Positions 1 through 5,552 of a stretch of DNA of 12,993 bases are shown piece after piece. The notes beneath the pieces are model-generated. The model saw nothing but the letters and a program-made list of their open reading frames with translations, had not been told where the DNA came from and ran no database searches. A program made the position numbers and the translations under genes. Source of the stretch: Bacillota bacterium (GTDB lineage: Bacteria; Bacillota; Clostridia; Oscillospirales; Oscillospiraceae); NCBI GenBank assembly GCA_023393155.1, contig JAEWML010000098.1, forward strand, positions 1 to 12,993. Direction: 5' to 3'. Each line of letters starts with the position of its first letter. The stretch's first letter is position 1.

Positions 1-1
1 C

Positions 2-853
2 CTTGGCGCCCTGTTGGGAGACGATGTGCTGAAAACGGAAACCTCCGGCACCTTCTCTCTGCCGATTTCCCAGGTGGAGAGCTGCTCCACCCAACCCCGT
101 AAAAGCTTTGACGGGGACGCACTGAACGATTTGGCGGACTCTATTCGCCGCCATGGAATTATTCAGCCGCTCACGGTTCGGAAGCTCGCTTCCGGGTACT
201 ATCAAATTGTGGCGGGAGAGCGCCGCTGGCGCGCCGCCCGGATAGCGGGCCTTTCAGAGGTTCCGGTTGTGGTGGTGGAGGCCGACGACCGGAAGGCCGC
301 CGAGCTGGCCATGATTGAAAATCTTCAGCGGGAAGACCTGAACGCCATGGAAGAAGCCGCCGGCTTTCAATCCCTGATCCAGTCCTATCGCATGACGCAG
401 GAGGAGGCCGCCGAAGCCGTTGGCAAGTCCCGCAGCGCCGTGGCTAACGCATTGCGCCTGCTGACCCTCTCCCCCGCCGTGAAGGCGCTGGTGGAGGATG
501 GGACATTGTCCGCAGGGCACGCCAGAGCCCTTCTCCCCCTCTCCCCCGCTTTGCAGGAGAGCGCAGCCCGGTCCGTGATTTCCGGGGGACTTTCCGTCCG
601 CCAGACGGAGGCGCTGGTAAAAAAGCTGAGCGCGGAGAAGCAGGAAACTCCGTCCGCTTCCTCCAACAAGGTGGACTATGCGGCGGAGGCGCAGCAGGAG
701 CTGGCCTCCCGGCTGGGCCGGGGCGTAAAAATTGTCTCAGGCCGCAAAAAGGGCCGTGTGGAGCTGGAATATTACGGAGTGGACGATCTGAATGATTTGC
801 TGGAGGCCCTGACGCTTCTTCAAATTAAGCGCGCCCAGTCCGAACAGATGTGA
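2..853 (+). CDS. parB: ParB/Spo0J-family chromosome partitioning protein, 5'-truncated by window edge
   Basis: Chromosome-segregation protein: ParB-family proteins bind parS sites, hydrolyse CTP to slide along DNA, and work with a ParA ATPase. The reading frame is open to the left edge. The first residues read LGALLGDD, matching the usual ParB N-terminus (GLGKGLGALL), so the true start lies before the window and the TTG at 14 is probably internal. In order: the N-terminal CTP-binding domain, with a GERRWRAA box and then ENLQREDLNAMEEA; a central helix-turn-helix (MTQEEAAEAVGKSRSAVANA); and a C-terminal segment ending about residue 279 counted from the TTG, where family members dimerise. About 284 residues are visible, close to full length. 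The stop overlaps the ribosome binding site of the next gene, so the two are probably co-transcribed. A parA gene is expected just upstream but is not in view. Noc is a close paralog; the LGALL-type N-terminus favours ParB. Family assignment is very secure. Confidence 0.95.
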   Translation, partial: LGALLGDDVLKTETSGTFSLPISQVESCSTQPRKSFDGDALNDLADSIRRHGIIQPLTVRKLASGYYQIVAGERRWRAARIAGLSEVPVVVVEADDRKAAELAMIENLQREDLNAMEEAAGFQSLIQSYRMTQEEAAEAVGKSRSAVANALRLLTLSPAVKALVEDGTLSAGHARALLPLSPALQESAARSVISGGLSVRQTEALVKKLSAEKQETPSASSNKVDYAAEAQQELASRLGRGVKIVSGRKKGRVELEYYGVDDLNDLLEALTLLQIKRAQSEQM

Positions 854-866
854 GGAATCGCTGAAC

Positions 867-1403
867 ATGAAACTGGAAAAGCGCAGCACAGGAGCCGAGG
901 ACGCGACTCCCGCGCCGGAAGTAAATACCCCGAACGGGAAGAAAAACAAGCCCGTCGTCGTCTATATTATGGTCCTGTTCATTGTGGCCTTTTTGCTCAT
1001 GGCGCTGTCCTTTCTGACCCACCAGCGCAGCAATGAAGAGGTCATTGGCACCCTGCAAAGCTCCGTCTCCACCTTGCAGGAGCTGCAAAAAAGCCAGGAT
1101 GAAAACCTGCGGCTCCACTCCCAACTGGAGGACACGGAAAAACAGATTCGGGAGCTGGAAGACCAGGTGAAGGATCTGGAGGATGCCGGGGCCAAGTCCG
1201 ACGATAAAACGGAGGCGCTGCTGTCTCTGTACCTTTTGCAGCAGCAATACGCCGCCAGAGACTTTGACGGTTGCCGTCAGACGCTTCAATCCATGGAGGA
1301 CGCGGGGCAGCCCGACCTTCTCTCCAAGGACGGTCTGGACAAGATTGTCTCCCCCGCCCAGAGATACCAGCAATTGAAGGAAGCCGTGATGTCCACATGG
1401 TAA
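867..1403 (+). CDS. Single-pass membrane protein with coiled coil, function unknown
   Basis: I do not recognise a named family. The 178-residue product has a polar N-terminal tail ending in basic residues (KKNK, 25-28), one hydrophobic segment at about 30-50, a heptad-rich Glu/Gln/Leu coiled coil at about 56-105, and a helical C-terminal part (about 112-178) with a TPR-like look around LYLLQQQYAARDFDGCRQTL. The positive-inside rule puts the tail in the cytoplasm and the coiled coil outside. There is no signal-peptidase or lipobox motif. The ATG at 867 is preceded by GAGGA at 852-856, overlapping the parB stop, which implies translational coupling. Many Clostridia have a small membrane protein between parB and serS (often DUF4446), so position suggests an equivalent; I cannot confirm homology. 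The topology also resembles DivIC/FtsL-type division proteins, but that is likeness of shape only. Confidence 0.85.
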   Translation: MKLEKRSTGAEDATPAPEVNTPNGKKNKPVVVYIMVLFIVAFLLMALSFLTHQRSNEEVIGTLQSSVSTLQELQKSQDENLRLHSQLEDTEKQIRELEDQVKDLEDAGAKSDDKTEALLSLYLLQQQYAARDFDGCRQTLQSMEDAGQPDLLSKDGLDKIVSPAQRYQQLKEAVMSTW

Positions 1404-1416
1404 GCACCGGCTTCCA

Positions 1417-1446
1417 TTGACCCTATAAAATTTTACACGGTATGTG
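1417..1446 (+). promoter_or_regulatory. Possible serS promoter
   Basis: In the 60-base gap before serS, TTGACC (1417-1422) is followed after 18 bases by TATGTG (1441-1446). The -35 is good and the -10 weak. A better -10-like word, TATAAA (1424-1429), has no matching -35 at the right distance. The transcript leader would be very short, so no T-box or other riboswitch fits here. serS may instead be read through from parB. Confidence 0.35.
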
Positions 1447-1463
1447 GTAAGGAGAAAACGAAT

Positions 1464-2771
1464 ATGCTGGATATCAAATTTGTCCGGGAGAATCCCGACG
1501 CGGTCAAAGAAAACATCCGCAAAAAGTTTCAGGACGCGAAGCTTCCTCTCGTAGACGAGGTCATTGAACTGGACAGCAAACGCCGCGCCGCCATCGCGGA
1601 GGCAGACCAGCTCCGGGCGGACCGAAACCGGCTGAGCAAGCAGGTGGGCATGCTGATGGGACAGGCCAAGAAAGACCCCTCCAAGCTGGAGGAGGCCGAG
1701 GGCGTGAAAAAGCAGGTCACAGACAACGCCCATCGGCTGGAAGCTCTGGAGAAACAGGAAGCGGAGTTGGACAATGAAATTCGCAGCCGGATGATTGTCA
1801 TTCCCCAGATCATTGACCCCTCCGTGCCTCTGGGTGCGGACGACAGCGCCAACGTGGAGGTTCAGCGTTTCGGCGAGGCAGTGGTCCCCGCGTTTGAAAT
1901 CCCCTATCACGTGGATCTGATGGAGCGGTTTGACGGCATTGATCTGGAGGCCGCCGGCCGTGTATCCGGCAACGGGTTCTACTATCTGCTGGGCGACATT
2001 GCCCGGCTTCACGAGGCTGTCTTGGCCTATGGCCGGGACTTTATGATTGACAAGGGCTTCACCTATTGCATTCCCCCCTTCATGATTCACGGAAACGTGG
2101 TGGAGGGCGTCATGAGCCAGACGGATATGGATGGAATGATGTACAAAATCGAGGGGGAAGACCTGTACCTGATCGGCACCTCGGAGCATTCTATGATCGG
2201 CCGGTATATCGACCAGATTTTGCCCGAGGCCTCCCTGCCCCAGACGCTGACCTCCTACTCCCCTTGCTTCCGCAAGGAAAAGGGCGCCCATGGCATTGAG
2301 GAGCGGGGTGTTTACCGCATTCATCAGTTTGAAAAGCAGGAGATGATTGTGGTGTGCAAGCCCGAGGAATCCAAGGACTGGTATGAAAAGCTTTGGGCGC
2401 TGTCCGTGGAGCTGTTCCGCTCGATGGACATTCCCGTGCGGCAGCTTGAATGCTGTTCCGGCGATCTGGCGGATTTGAAGGTCAAGTCCTGCGACATCGA
2501 GGCCTGGTCCCCCCGCCAGCAGAAGTATTTTGAGGTCTGCTCCTGCTCCAATCTGGGCGACGCGCAGGCACGGCGGCTTCGCATCCGCTACAAGGATGAG
2601 GACGGGAAAATGCAGCTTTGCCACACGCTGAACAACACCTGCGTGGCTCCGCCCCGGATGCTGATTGCGTTTTTGGAGAATAATTTGCAGGAGGACGGCT
2701 CGGTCCTGATTCCCGCCGTCCTGCGTCCCTATATGGGCGGGAAGGAAAGACTGGTCCCCAAACACGCCTGA
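1464..2771 (+). CDS. serS: Seryl-tRNA synthetase (class II)
   Basis: Charges tRNA-Ser (and tRNA-Sec where present) with serine in the cytoplasm. The 435-residue length is normal. Residues about 30-110 form the long antiparallel coiled-coil arm that grips the tRNA variable arm (rich in K, E and A). Then comes the class II core: TSEHSM at 239-244, motif 2 with FRKE at 269-272 followed by GVYRIHQFEKQE, and motif 3 with a PPR at 396-398 before the ILIP/VLRPYMGG tail region. The TSEH box, the RIHQF segment and LNNTCVAPPR resemble SerRS forms seen in archaea and some bacteria more than the common bacterial form (TAEVP, GRDTRGLIRQHQF, GSGLAVGR). The ATG at 1464 follows AAGGAG at 1449-1454. It lies after the ParB-linked genes, as in many Clostridia. 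Function is secure; subtype is by eye. Confidence 0.96.
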   Translation: MLDIKFVRENPDAVKENIRKKFQDAKLPLVDEVIELDSKRRAAIAEADQLRADRNRLSKQVGMLMGQAKKDPSKLEEAEGVKKQVTDNAHRLEALEKQEAELDNEIRSRMIVIPQIIDPSVPLGADDSANVEVQRFGEAVVPAFEIPYHVDLMERFDGIDLEAAGRVSGNGFYYLLGDIARLHEAVLAYGRDFMIDKGFTYCIPPFMIHGNVVEGVMSQTDMDGMMYKIEGEDLYLIGTSEHSMIGRYIDQILPEASLPQTLTSYSPCFRKEKGAHGIEERGVYRIHQFEKQEMIVVCKPEESKDWYEKLWALSVELFRSMDIPVRQLECCSGDLADLKVKSCDIEAWSPRQQKYFEVCSCSNLGDAQARRLRIRYKDEDGKMQLCHTLNNTCVAPPRMLIAFLENNLQEDGSVLIPAVLRPYMGGKERLVPKHA

Positions 2772-2781
2772 GACTTTGTAT

Positions 2782-2819
2782 TTGATTGCATTTTGTAATT
2801 TTAATTATAAATATTACAA
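2782..2819 (+). promoter_or_regulatory. Probable mscL promoter with inverted repeat
   Basis: The region after serS is strongly AT-rich in an otherwise GC-rich window. TTGATT (2782-2787) and TATAAA (2806-2811) are 18 bases apart, a fair sigma-A-type promoter. A perfect 7-base inverted repeat, TTGTAAT (2793-2799) and ATTACAA (2813-2819), straddles the -10 box with a 13-base spacer, placed as a repressor operator could be. The operator idea is inference. Transcription would start near 2818 and give a leader of about 155 bases before mscL. Confidence 0.5.
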
Positions 2820-2820
2820 C

Positions 2821-2963
2821 TTGTTAAACCCGTTTGAAGACTTTGGCGCGCTTTCCGCGCAGGTTTCCCTCCATTTTCGGCGAGAAATCCGCTCCATTTG
2901 GGTCATGCCTTTCAAACCATTGGGCCGCAGCGGCTTGAAGGCCGCTGCACTTTGAAAAAGGAG
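2821..2963 (+). promoter_or_regulatory. Structured 5' leader of mscL, unknown class
   Basis: This roughly 150-base stretch between the promoter and mscL has several perfect pairings. GCGCG/CGCGC (2846-2850 with 2856-2860) makes a hairpin, as does GCAGCGGC/GCCGCTGC (2927-2934 with 2941-2948, loop TTGAAG). TTCAAAC at 2911-2917 can pair with GTTTGAA at 2832-2838, closing the 5' domain. Alternatively, TTTCAAA at 2910-2916 can pair with TTTGAAA at 2951-2957, next to the ribosome binding site (AAAGGAG, 2957-2963). The two pairings exclude each other. An 8-base direct repeat, CTCCATTT (2869-2876 and 2892-2899), is also present. I do not recognise a known riboswitch motif, and see no coding sequence here. 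Confidence 0.45.
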
Positions 2964-2973
2964 ACTTGCTTTC

Positions 2974-3381
2974 ATGACAAAAAAAGCCGGCGGCTTTATC
3001 GCCGAATTTAAAGAGTTTATTTCCCGTGGCAACGTGGTGGATATGGCCGTGGGCGTGATCATTGGCGGCGCGTTCAAAGCCATCGCGGATTCTTTGGTGG
3101 GTGACATCATCATACCCTTGGTCAGCCTGCTTACAAAAAAAGTTTCTTTTGAAGAGATGGTCTGGGTGGTGGGAGACGGCCAAACCGTCATTCCTTACGG
3201 CAATTTTTTGACCACAGTTTTAAACTTTTTGATTACGGCGCTGGCCATTTTCCTTCTGATAAAGGCCATCAACCGCTTTCGGAAAAAGGAAGAGGCAGTA
3301 ACCCCCAAGCCGCCTGCACCCAGCGGGGAGCAAGCTCTGCTGAAGGAGATTCGGGACCTTTTGAAAGAGCAGAAGAAATGA
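2974..3381 (+). CDS. mscL: Large-conductance mechanosensitive channel MscL
   Basis: Membrane-tension-gated pore that releases solutes during sudden drops in external osmolarity; MscL assembles as a homopentamer. The 135-residue product has the full family layout. The N-terminal amphipathic helix (FIAEFKEFISRGNVVDMAVGV) runs into TM1 (about 22-48), which contains the Gly-rich pore-lining pattern AVGVIIGGAFKAIADSLV. A short outer loop (about 55-72, VGDGQTVIPYGNF) leads into TM2 (about 75-97). A basic RFRKKEE linker and a Pro-rich segment precede a C-terminal helix (LLKEIRDLLKEQ) that bundles in the pentamer. The start at 2974 follows AAAGGAG. Its stop overlaps the start of rsmG by 4 bases (ATGA), so the two are translationally coupled, an unrelated pair of functions. 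The long leader upstream suggests control at RNA level. Confidence 0.97.
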   Translation: MTKKAGGFIAEFKEFISRGNVVDMAVGVIIGGAFKAIADSLVGDIIIPLVSLLTKKVSFEEMVWVVGDGQTVIPYGNFLTTVLNFLITALAIFLLIKAINRFRKKEEAVTPKPPAPSGEQALLKEIRDLLKEQKK

Positions 3382-4076
3382 TGGAAACCATCCTGCGGGA
3401 GGGACTGACAACGCTGGGGCTGGGCCAGTCCTCCGTCCCCTCCCTGCTGCGCTATGGGGCGCTGCTGGAGGAGAAAAACAAGGTCATGAACCTCACCGCC
3501 ATCAAGGAGGCGGACGAGGTGGCCCGTCTCCACTTTCTGGACAGCGCGGCGCTTTTGAACGTGCTGGATTTTCGGAACAAAACCGTGGTGGACGTGGGCA
3601 CCGGAGCCGGGTTTCCCGGCCTTCCTATCCGGCTTCTGGAGCCTTCCGCCCGTGTGACGCTGCTGGACTCTCTCGGAAAGCGCATTGTTTTTTTGCAGGA
3701 GGTCTGCACAGCCTTGGGCCTTTCGGACGTGGCGTGCGTCCACGCCCGGGCGGAGGAGTTTGCGGCATCGCACCGGGAATCCTTTGACGCGGCGGTATCC
3801 CGGGCCGTGGCCTCCCTTTCGGTGCTTGCGGAGCTGTGTCTTCCTCTGGTGAAACAGGGAGGAACGTTCCTTGCCATGAAATCCGTGGACAGCGGCGACG
3901 AGCTTTCCGCCGCCGAACACGCTATCTCCGTTTTAGGCGGACGGGTGTCCGACGTCCGGGACTATTTGATTCCCGGTACGGACATCGTTCACCGGGCGGT
4001 ACTGGTGGAAAAGGTAAAACCTACGCCGAAGGCCTATCCCCGGTCCTTTGCAAAAATCAAAAAGGACCCCCTTTGA
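3378..4076 (+). CDS. rsmG: 16S rRNA (guanine-527-N7)-methyltransferase RsmG (GidB)
   Basis: Methylates N7 of G527 in the 530 loop of 16S rRNA using S-adenosylmethionine; loss of this enzyme is known to cause low-level streptomycin resistance. The 232-residue length is typical. The N-terminal helical part carries NKVMNLTAI (34-42) and RLHFLDSA (50-57), both family hallmarks. SAM-binding motif I is VVDVGTGAGFPGLPI (70-84), followed by LLDSLGKRIVFLQ and SRAVASLSVL, then the C-terminal sheet. There are two consecutive ATG codons (3378 and 3381). The first overlaps the mscL stop and the second is equally possible. The gene usually sits beside parA/parB near the origin; here mscL and serS lie between it and parB. 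Confidence 0.97.
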   Translation: MMETILREGLTTLGLGQSSVPSLLRYGALLEEKNKVMNLTAIKEADEVARLHFLDSAALLNVLDFRNKTVVDVGTGAGFPGLPIRLLEPSARVTLLDSLGKRIVFLQEVCTALGLSDVACVHARAEEFAASHRESFDAAVSRAVASLSVLAELCLPLVKQGGTFLAMKSVDSGDELSAAEHAISVLGGRVSDVRDYLIPGTDIVHRAVLVEKVKPTPKAYPRSFAKIKKDPL

Positions 4077-4088
4077 CTGCCGAAAACA

Positions 4089-4102
4089 ACCGCCGGGGCG
4101 GT
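4089..4102 (+). other. Small hairpin after rsmG, doubtful terminator
   Basis: ACCGC and GCGGT (5 bp, loop CGGG) lie 13 bases after the rsmG stop. The nearest run of T (4114-4118) is 11 bases away and follows a run of A, so this is a poor intrinsic terminator. It may still mark the end of the mscL-rsmG unit, since a good promoter follows it. Confidence 0.2.
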
Positions 4103-4139
4103 GAATTGAAAAATTTTTACAATGTTCCGTTAAATTGTT

Positions 4140-4168
4140 TTGATTTTGGCGCATTCTTCCTGTAAAAT
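4140..4168 (+). promoter_or_regulatory. Promoter of the minD-like/mgsA-like pair
   Basis: TTGATT (4140-4145) and TAAAAT (4163-4168) have an ideal 17-base spacer in an AT-rich gap. Transcription would start near 4175, only a few bases before the ribosome binding site GAGGTGA (4181-4187), so there is essentially no leader. This is the clearest promoter in the window and separates this pair from mscL-rsmG. Confidence 0.65.
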
Positions 4169-4193
4169 CAGGATATACAAGAGGTGAGTTCCG

Positions 4194-4937
4194 ATGGGTG
4201 AATGTATCGCCGTCGTCTCCGGCAAGGGCGGGACCGGCAAAACCTCCTTTGTGGCGGGGGTCGGCTCCGCCATGGCGAAGGCCGGGAAACGCGTGCTGTG
4301 CATTGACTGCGACGTGGGCCTTCGGAATCTTGATCTGGCGCTGGGTCTGACGGACAAAGCCCTGATGGACTTTTCCGACGTGGCAAAGGGCCGATGCACC
4401 TTGGAAGAAGCCGTGGTAAGCCACTCCCGGCTTCCCACTCTTCACCTTCTCACCGCGCCGGTGCGAAGCCGGGGCCGTCCCGTGGGTGAAGATCAGTTTC
4501 GCGCTCTGGCGGAGCAGGCCCGAGAGCGGTATGATTTCTGTCTGATGGATGCGCCGGCGGGGCTGGAGGGCGGCTTTCGCCTGGCTGTGTGCGGGGCGGA
4601 CCGCTGCGTGGTGGTCACCACGTCCGACGCCGCGTCCCTGCGGGACGCGCAGCATACGGTGATGGAGCTGTCAGCCTTTCCTCGGGGAAAACTCCATCTG
4701 GTGGTCAACCGAGTGCGCAAAAAGCTCCTCAGGAACATGCACGCTACCATCGACGACGCCATTGACGCCGCCGGACTGCCCTTAATCGGCGTGGTGCCGG
4801 AGGACGACCGGCTTCCCCTCGCCCTGAACCGGGGCGTTCCCCTGCCTTTGACCGACGACAGCCCCGCAGCCACCGCCTATCAAAACATTGCCCGGCGTCT
4901 CATGGGACAGCGCGTGCCCCTGATGCGCATGAAATAG
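4194..4937 (+). CDS. minD: MinD-like ParA-superfamily ATPase without the usual C-terminal membrane helix
   Basis: Deviant-Walker ATPase of the MinD/ParA group. Residues 9-18 (SGKGGTGKTS) carry the signature Lys11 and the Walker A Lys16. IDCDVGLRNLDLALGL (37-52) matches the MinD switch region IDADIGLRNLDVVMGL. Walker B is FCLMDAPAG (115-123), and VVTTSDAASLRDAQHTV, IGVVPEDDRLPLALNRG and the final RRLMGQRVP all align with MinD. Typical MinD continues about 20 residues beyond that point into an amphipathic membrane-targeting helix; this 247-residue protein stops at LMRMK. No minC or minE is visible. It probably senses or positions something with ATP-driven dimerisation, but septum placement by the classical membrane cycle is doubtful. 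It could also be a MinD-like flagellar or pilus regulator (FlhG type). The next gene starts 17 bases on. Confidence 0.88.
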   Translation: MGECIAVVSGKGGTGKTSFVAGVGSAMAKAGKRVLCIDCDVGLRNLDLALGLTDKALMDFSDVAKGRCTLEEAVVSHSRLPTLHLLTAPVRSRGRPVGEDQFRALAEQARERYDFCLMDAPAGLEGGFRLAVCGADRCVVVTTSDAASLRDAQHTVMELSAFPRGKLHLVVNRVRKKLLRNMHATIDDAIDAAGLPLIGVVPEDDRLPLALNRGVPLPLTDDSPAATAYQNIARRLMGQRVPLMRMK

Positions 4938-4953
4938 AAAGGAGCATATTCCG

Positions 4954-5367
4954 ATGAACATTGCAATCATGTCCCATGACAACCGGAAGGACCTCATGGT
5001 TCAATTTTGCACGGCCTATGCCGGCATTCTCTCGCGGCATACGATTTTTGCCACCAACACCACCGGTCATATGGTGGCCGACGCCACAGGGCTGGACGTG
5101 CACTGCTTCCTCTCCTTCGCCCACGGCGGCTGCCAGCAGATTGGCGCCCGGATTGCCTATAACGAGATTGATTTGGTTTTGTTTTTTGACGATCCCAACA
5201 GCCCCAGCATGGCCGAGGACGTGACCTACATCTCCCGTCTGTGCGACCAAAACAACATTCCCTACGCCAGCAACATCGCCACGGCGGAGCTGCTGATTTT
5301 GGGGCTGGCCCGGGGCGATCTGGACTGGCGCGACATCGTCAATCCCAAAACCCACCCCCAGGTCTGA
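4954..5367 (+). CDS. mgsA: Methylglyoxal-synthase-fold protein with altered active site
   Basis: Homolog of methylglyoxal synthase, which turns dihydroxyacetone phosphate into methylglyoxal and phosphate. The 137 residues align end to end with family members (compare IALIAHDKKKQDMVQF in Bacillus with IAIMSHDNRKDLMVQF here). His8-Asp9, Thr34, Thr36-Thr37-Gly38 and the closing segment NIATAELLILG are kept. Several hallmark residues differ: the SGPxGGDQQ loop reads SFAHGGCQQ, so the catalytic base (Asp71 in the E. coli enzyme) is Cys60, and the DPLxxxPHxPDV segment reads DPNSPSMAEDV, so the conserved His98 is missing. The codon for Cys60 is at 5131-5133. Fold and ancestry are secure; enzyme activity is doubtful. 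Start supported by AAAGGAG (4938-4944). In Clostridia mgsA often follows minD, so the pair is likely an old cluster remnant. Confidence 0.85.
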   Translation: MNIAIMSHDNRKDLMVQFCTAYAGILSRHTIFATNTTGHMVADATGLDVHCFLSFAHGGCQQIGARIAYNEIDLVLFFDDPNSPSMAEDVTYISRLCDQNNIPYASNIATAELLILGLARGDLDWRDIVNPKTHPQV

Positions 5368-5370
5368 GAG

Positions 5371-5440
5371 CGTTCCGGGCGGATTTCTCCGCCCCACGGA
5401 CGAAAGCCAACGGGAGAGGAGAAATTACTTCTTTCTCCCG
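5371..5440 (+). promoter_or_regulatory. Two leader hairpins upstream of hisS
   Basis: Hairpin I: GGGCGGA (5377-5383) pairs perfectly with TCCGCCC (5388-5394) around a TTTC loop, extended by CGTTCC/CGGACG with one bulge (5371-5402). Hairpin II: CGGGAGA (5411-5417) pairs with TCTCCCG (5434-5440), with an inner GAGAA/TTCTT stem. Neither is followed by T residues, so they are not terminators. They precede the terminator/antiterminator element and together make a leader of about 180 bases after mgsA. Confidence 0.5.
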
Positions 5441-5442
5441 CA

Positions 5443-5506
5443 TTTGGGTGCGCCGCGAAGCGTTTTCCGCTCTCGTCCCAAACCCACGGGGCGGGAGCGC
5501 CTTTTT
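5443..5506 (+). terminator. Transcription attenuator before hisS, T-box-like
   Basis: CGCTCTCGTCCC (5468-5479) pairs over 12 bases, two of them G-T, with GGGGCGGGAGCG (5488-5499), followed by five T (5502-5506): a strong intrinsic terminator only 47 bases before the hisS start. The same 5' arm can pair instead with upstream sequence: TTTGGG (5443-5448) with CCCAAA (5477-5482), and CGAAGCG (5456-5462) with CGCTCTCG (5468-5475, one bulge), leaving a 7-base bulge TGCGCCG (5449-5455). That is the geometry of a T-box antiterminator (bulge TGGNACC), and T-boxes commonly control hisS in Firmicutes. The tRNA-end-binding TGGN is not intact and I see no clear Stem I, so the T-box reading is tentative; attenuation is better supported. 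It could also simply end the mgsA transcript. Confidence 0.65.
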
Positions 5507-5552
5507 ATCTCTGGCTTTTCAATTAAATTACAGGATAAAGGAGTCTTTTGTC

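Noticed and set aside
1900..1930. CACGTG near 1908, looked at as part of a parS site (TGTTTCACGTGAAACA)
   Set aside because: Only the central six bases match; the flanking TTTC/GAAA are absent and it lies inside serS.
825..2765. Very long open frame on the minus strand opposite serS (and similar ones opposite hisS and aspS)
   Set aside because: GC-rich coding strands commonly leave long antisense frames; the products are His/Gly/Leu-rich with no domains, while the plus-strand frames encode clear synthetases.
5241..5552. N-terminal extension of HisRS through the open frame starting at 5241
   Set aside because: It overlaps mgsA in another frame and runs through the attenuator; the ATG at 5553 has a strong ribosome binding site and a family-typical N-terminus.
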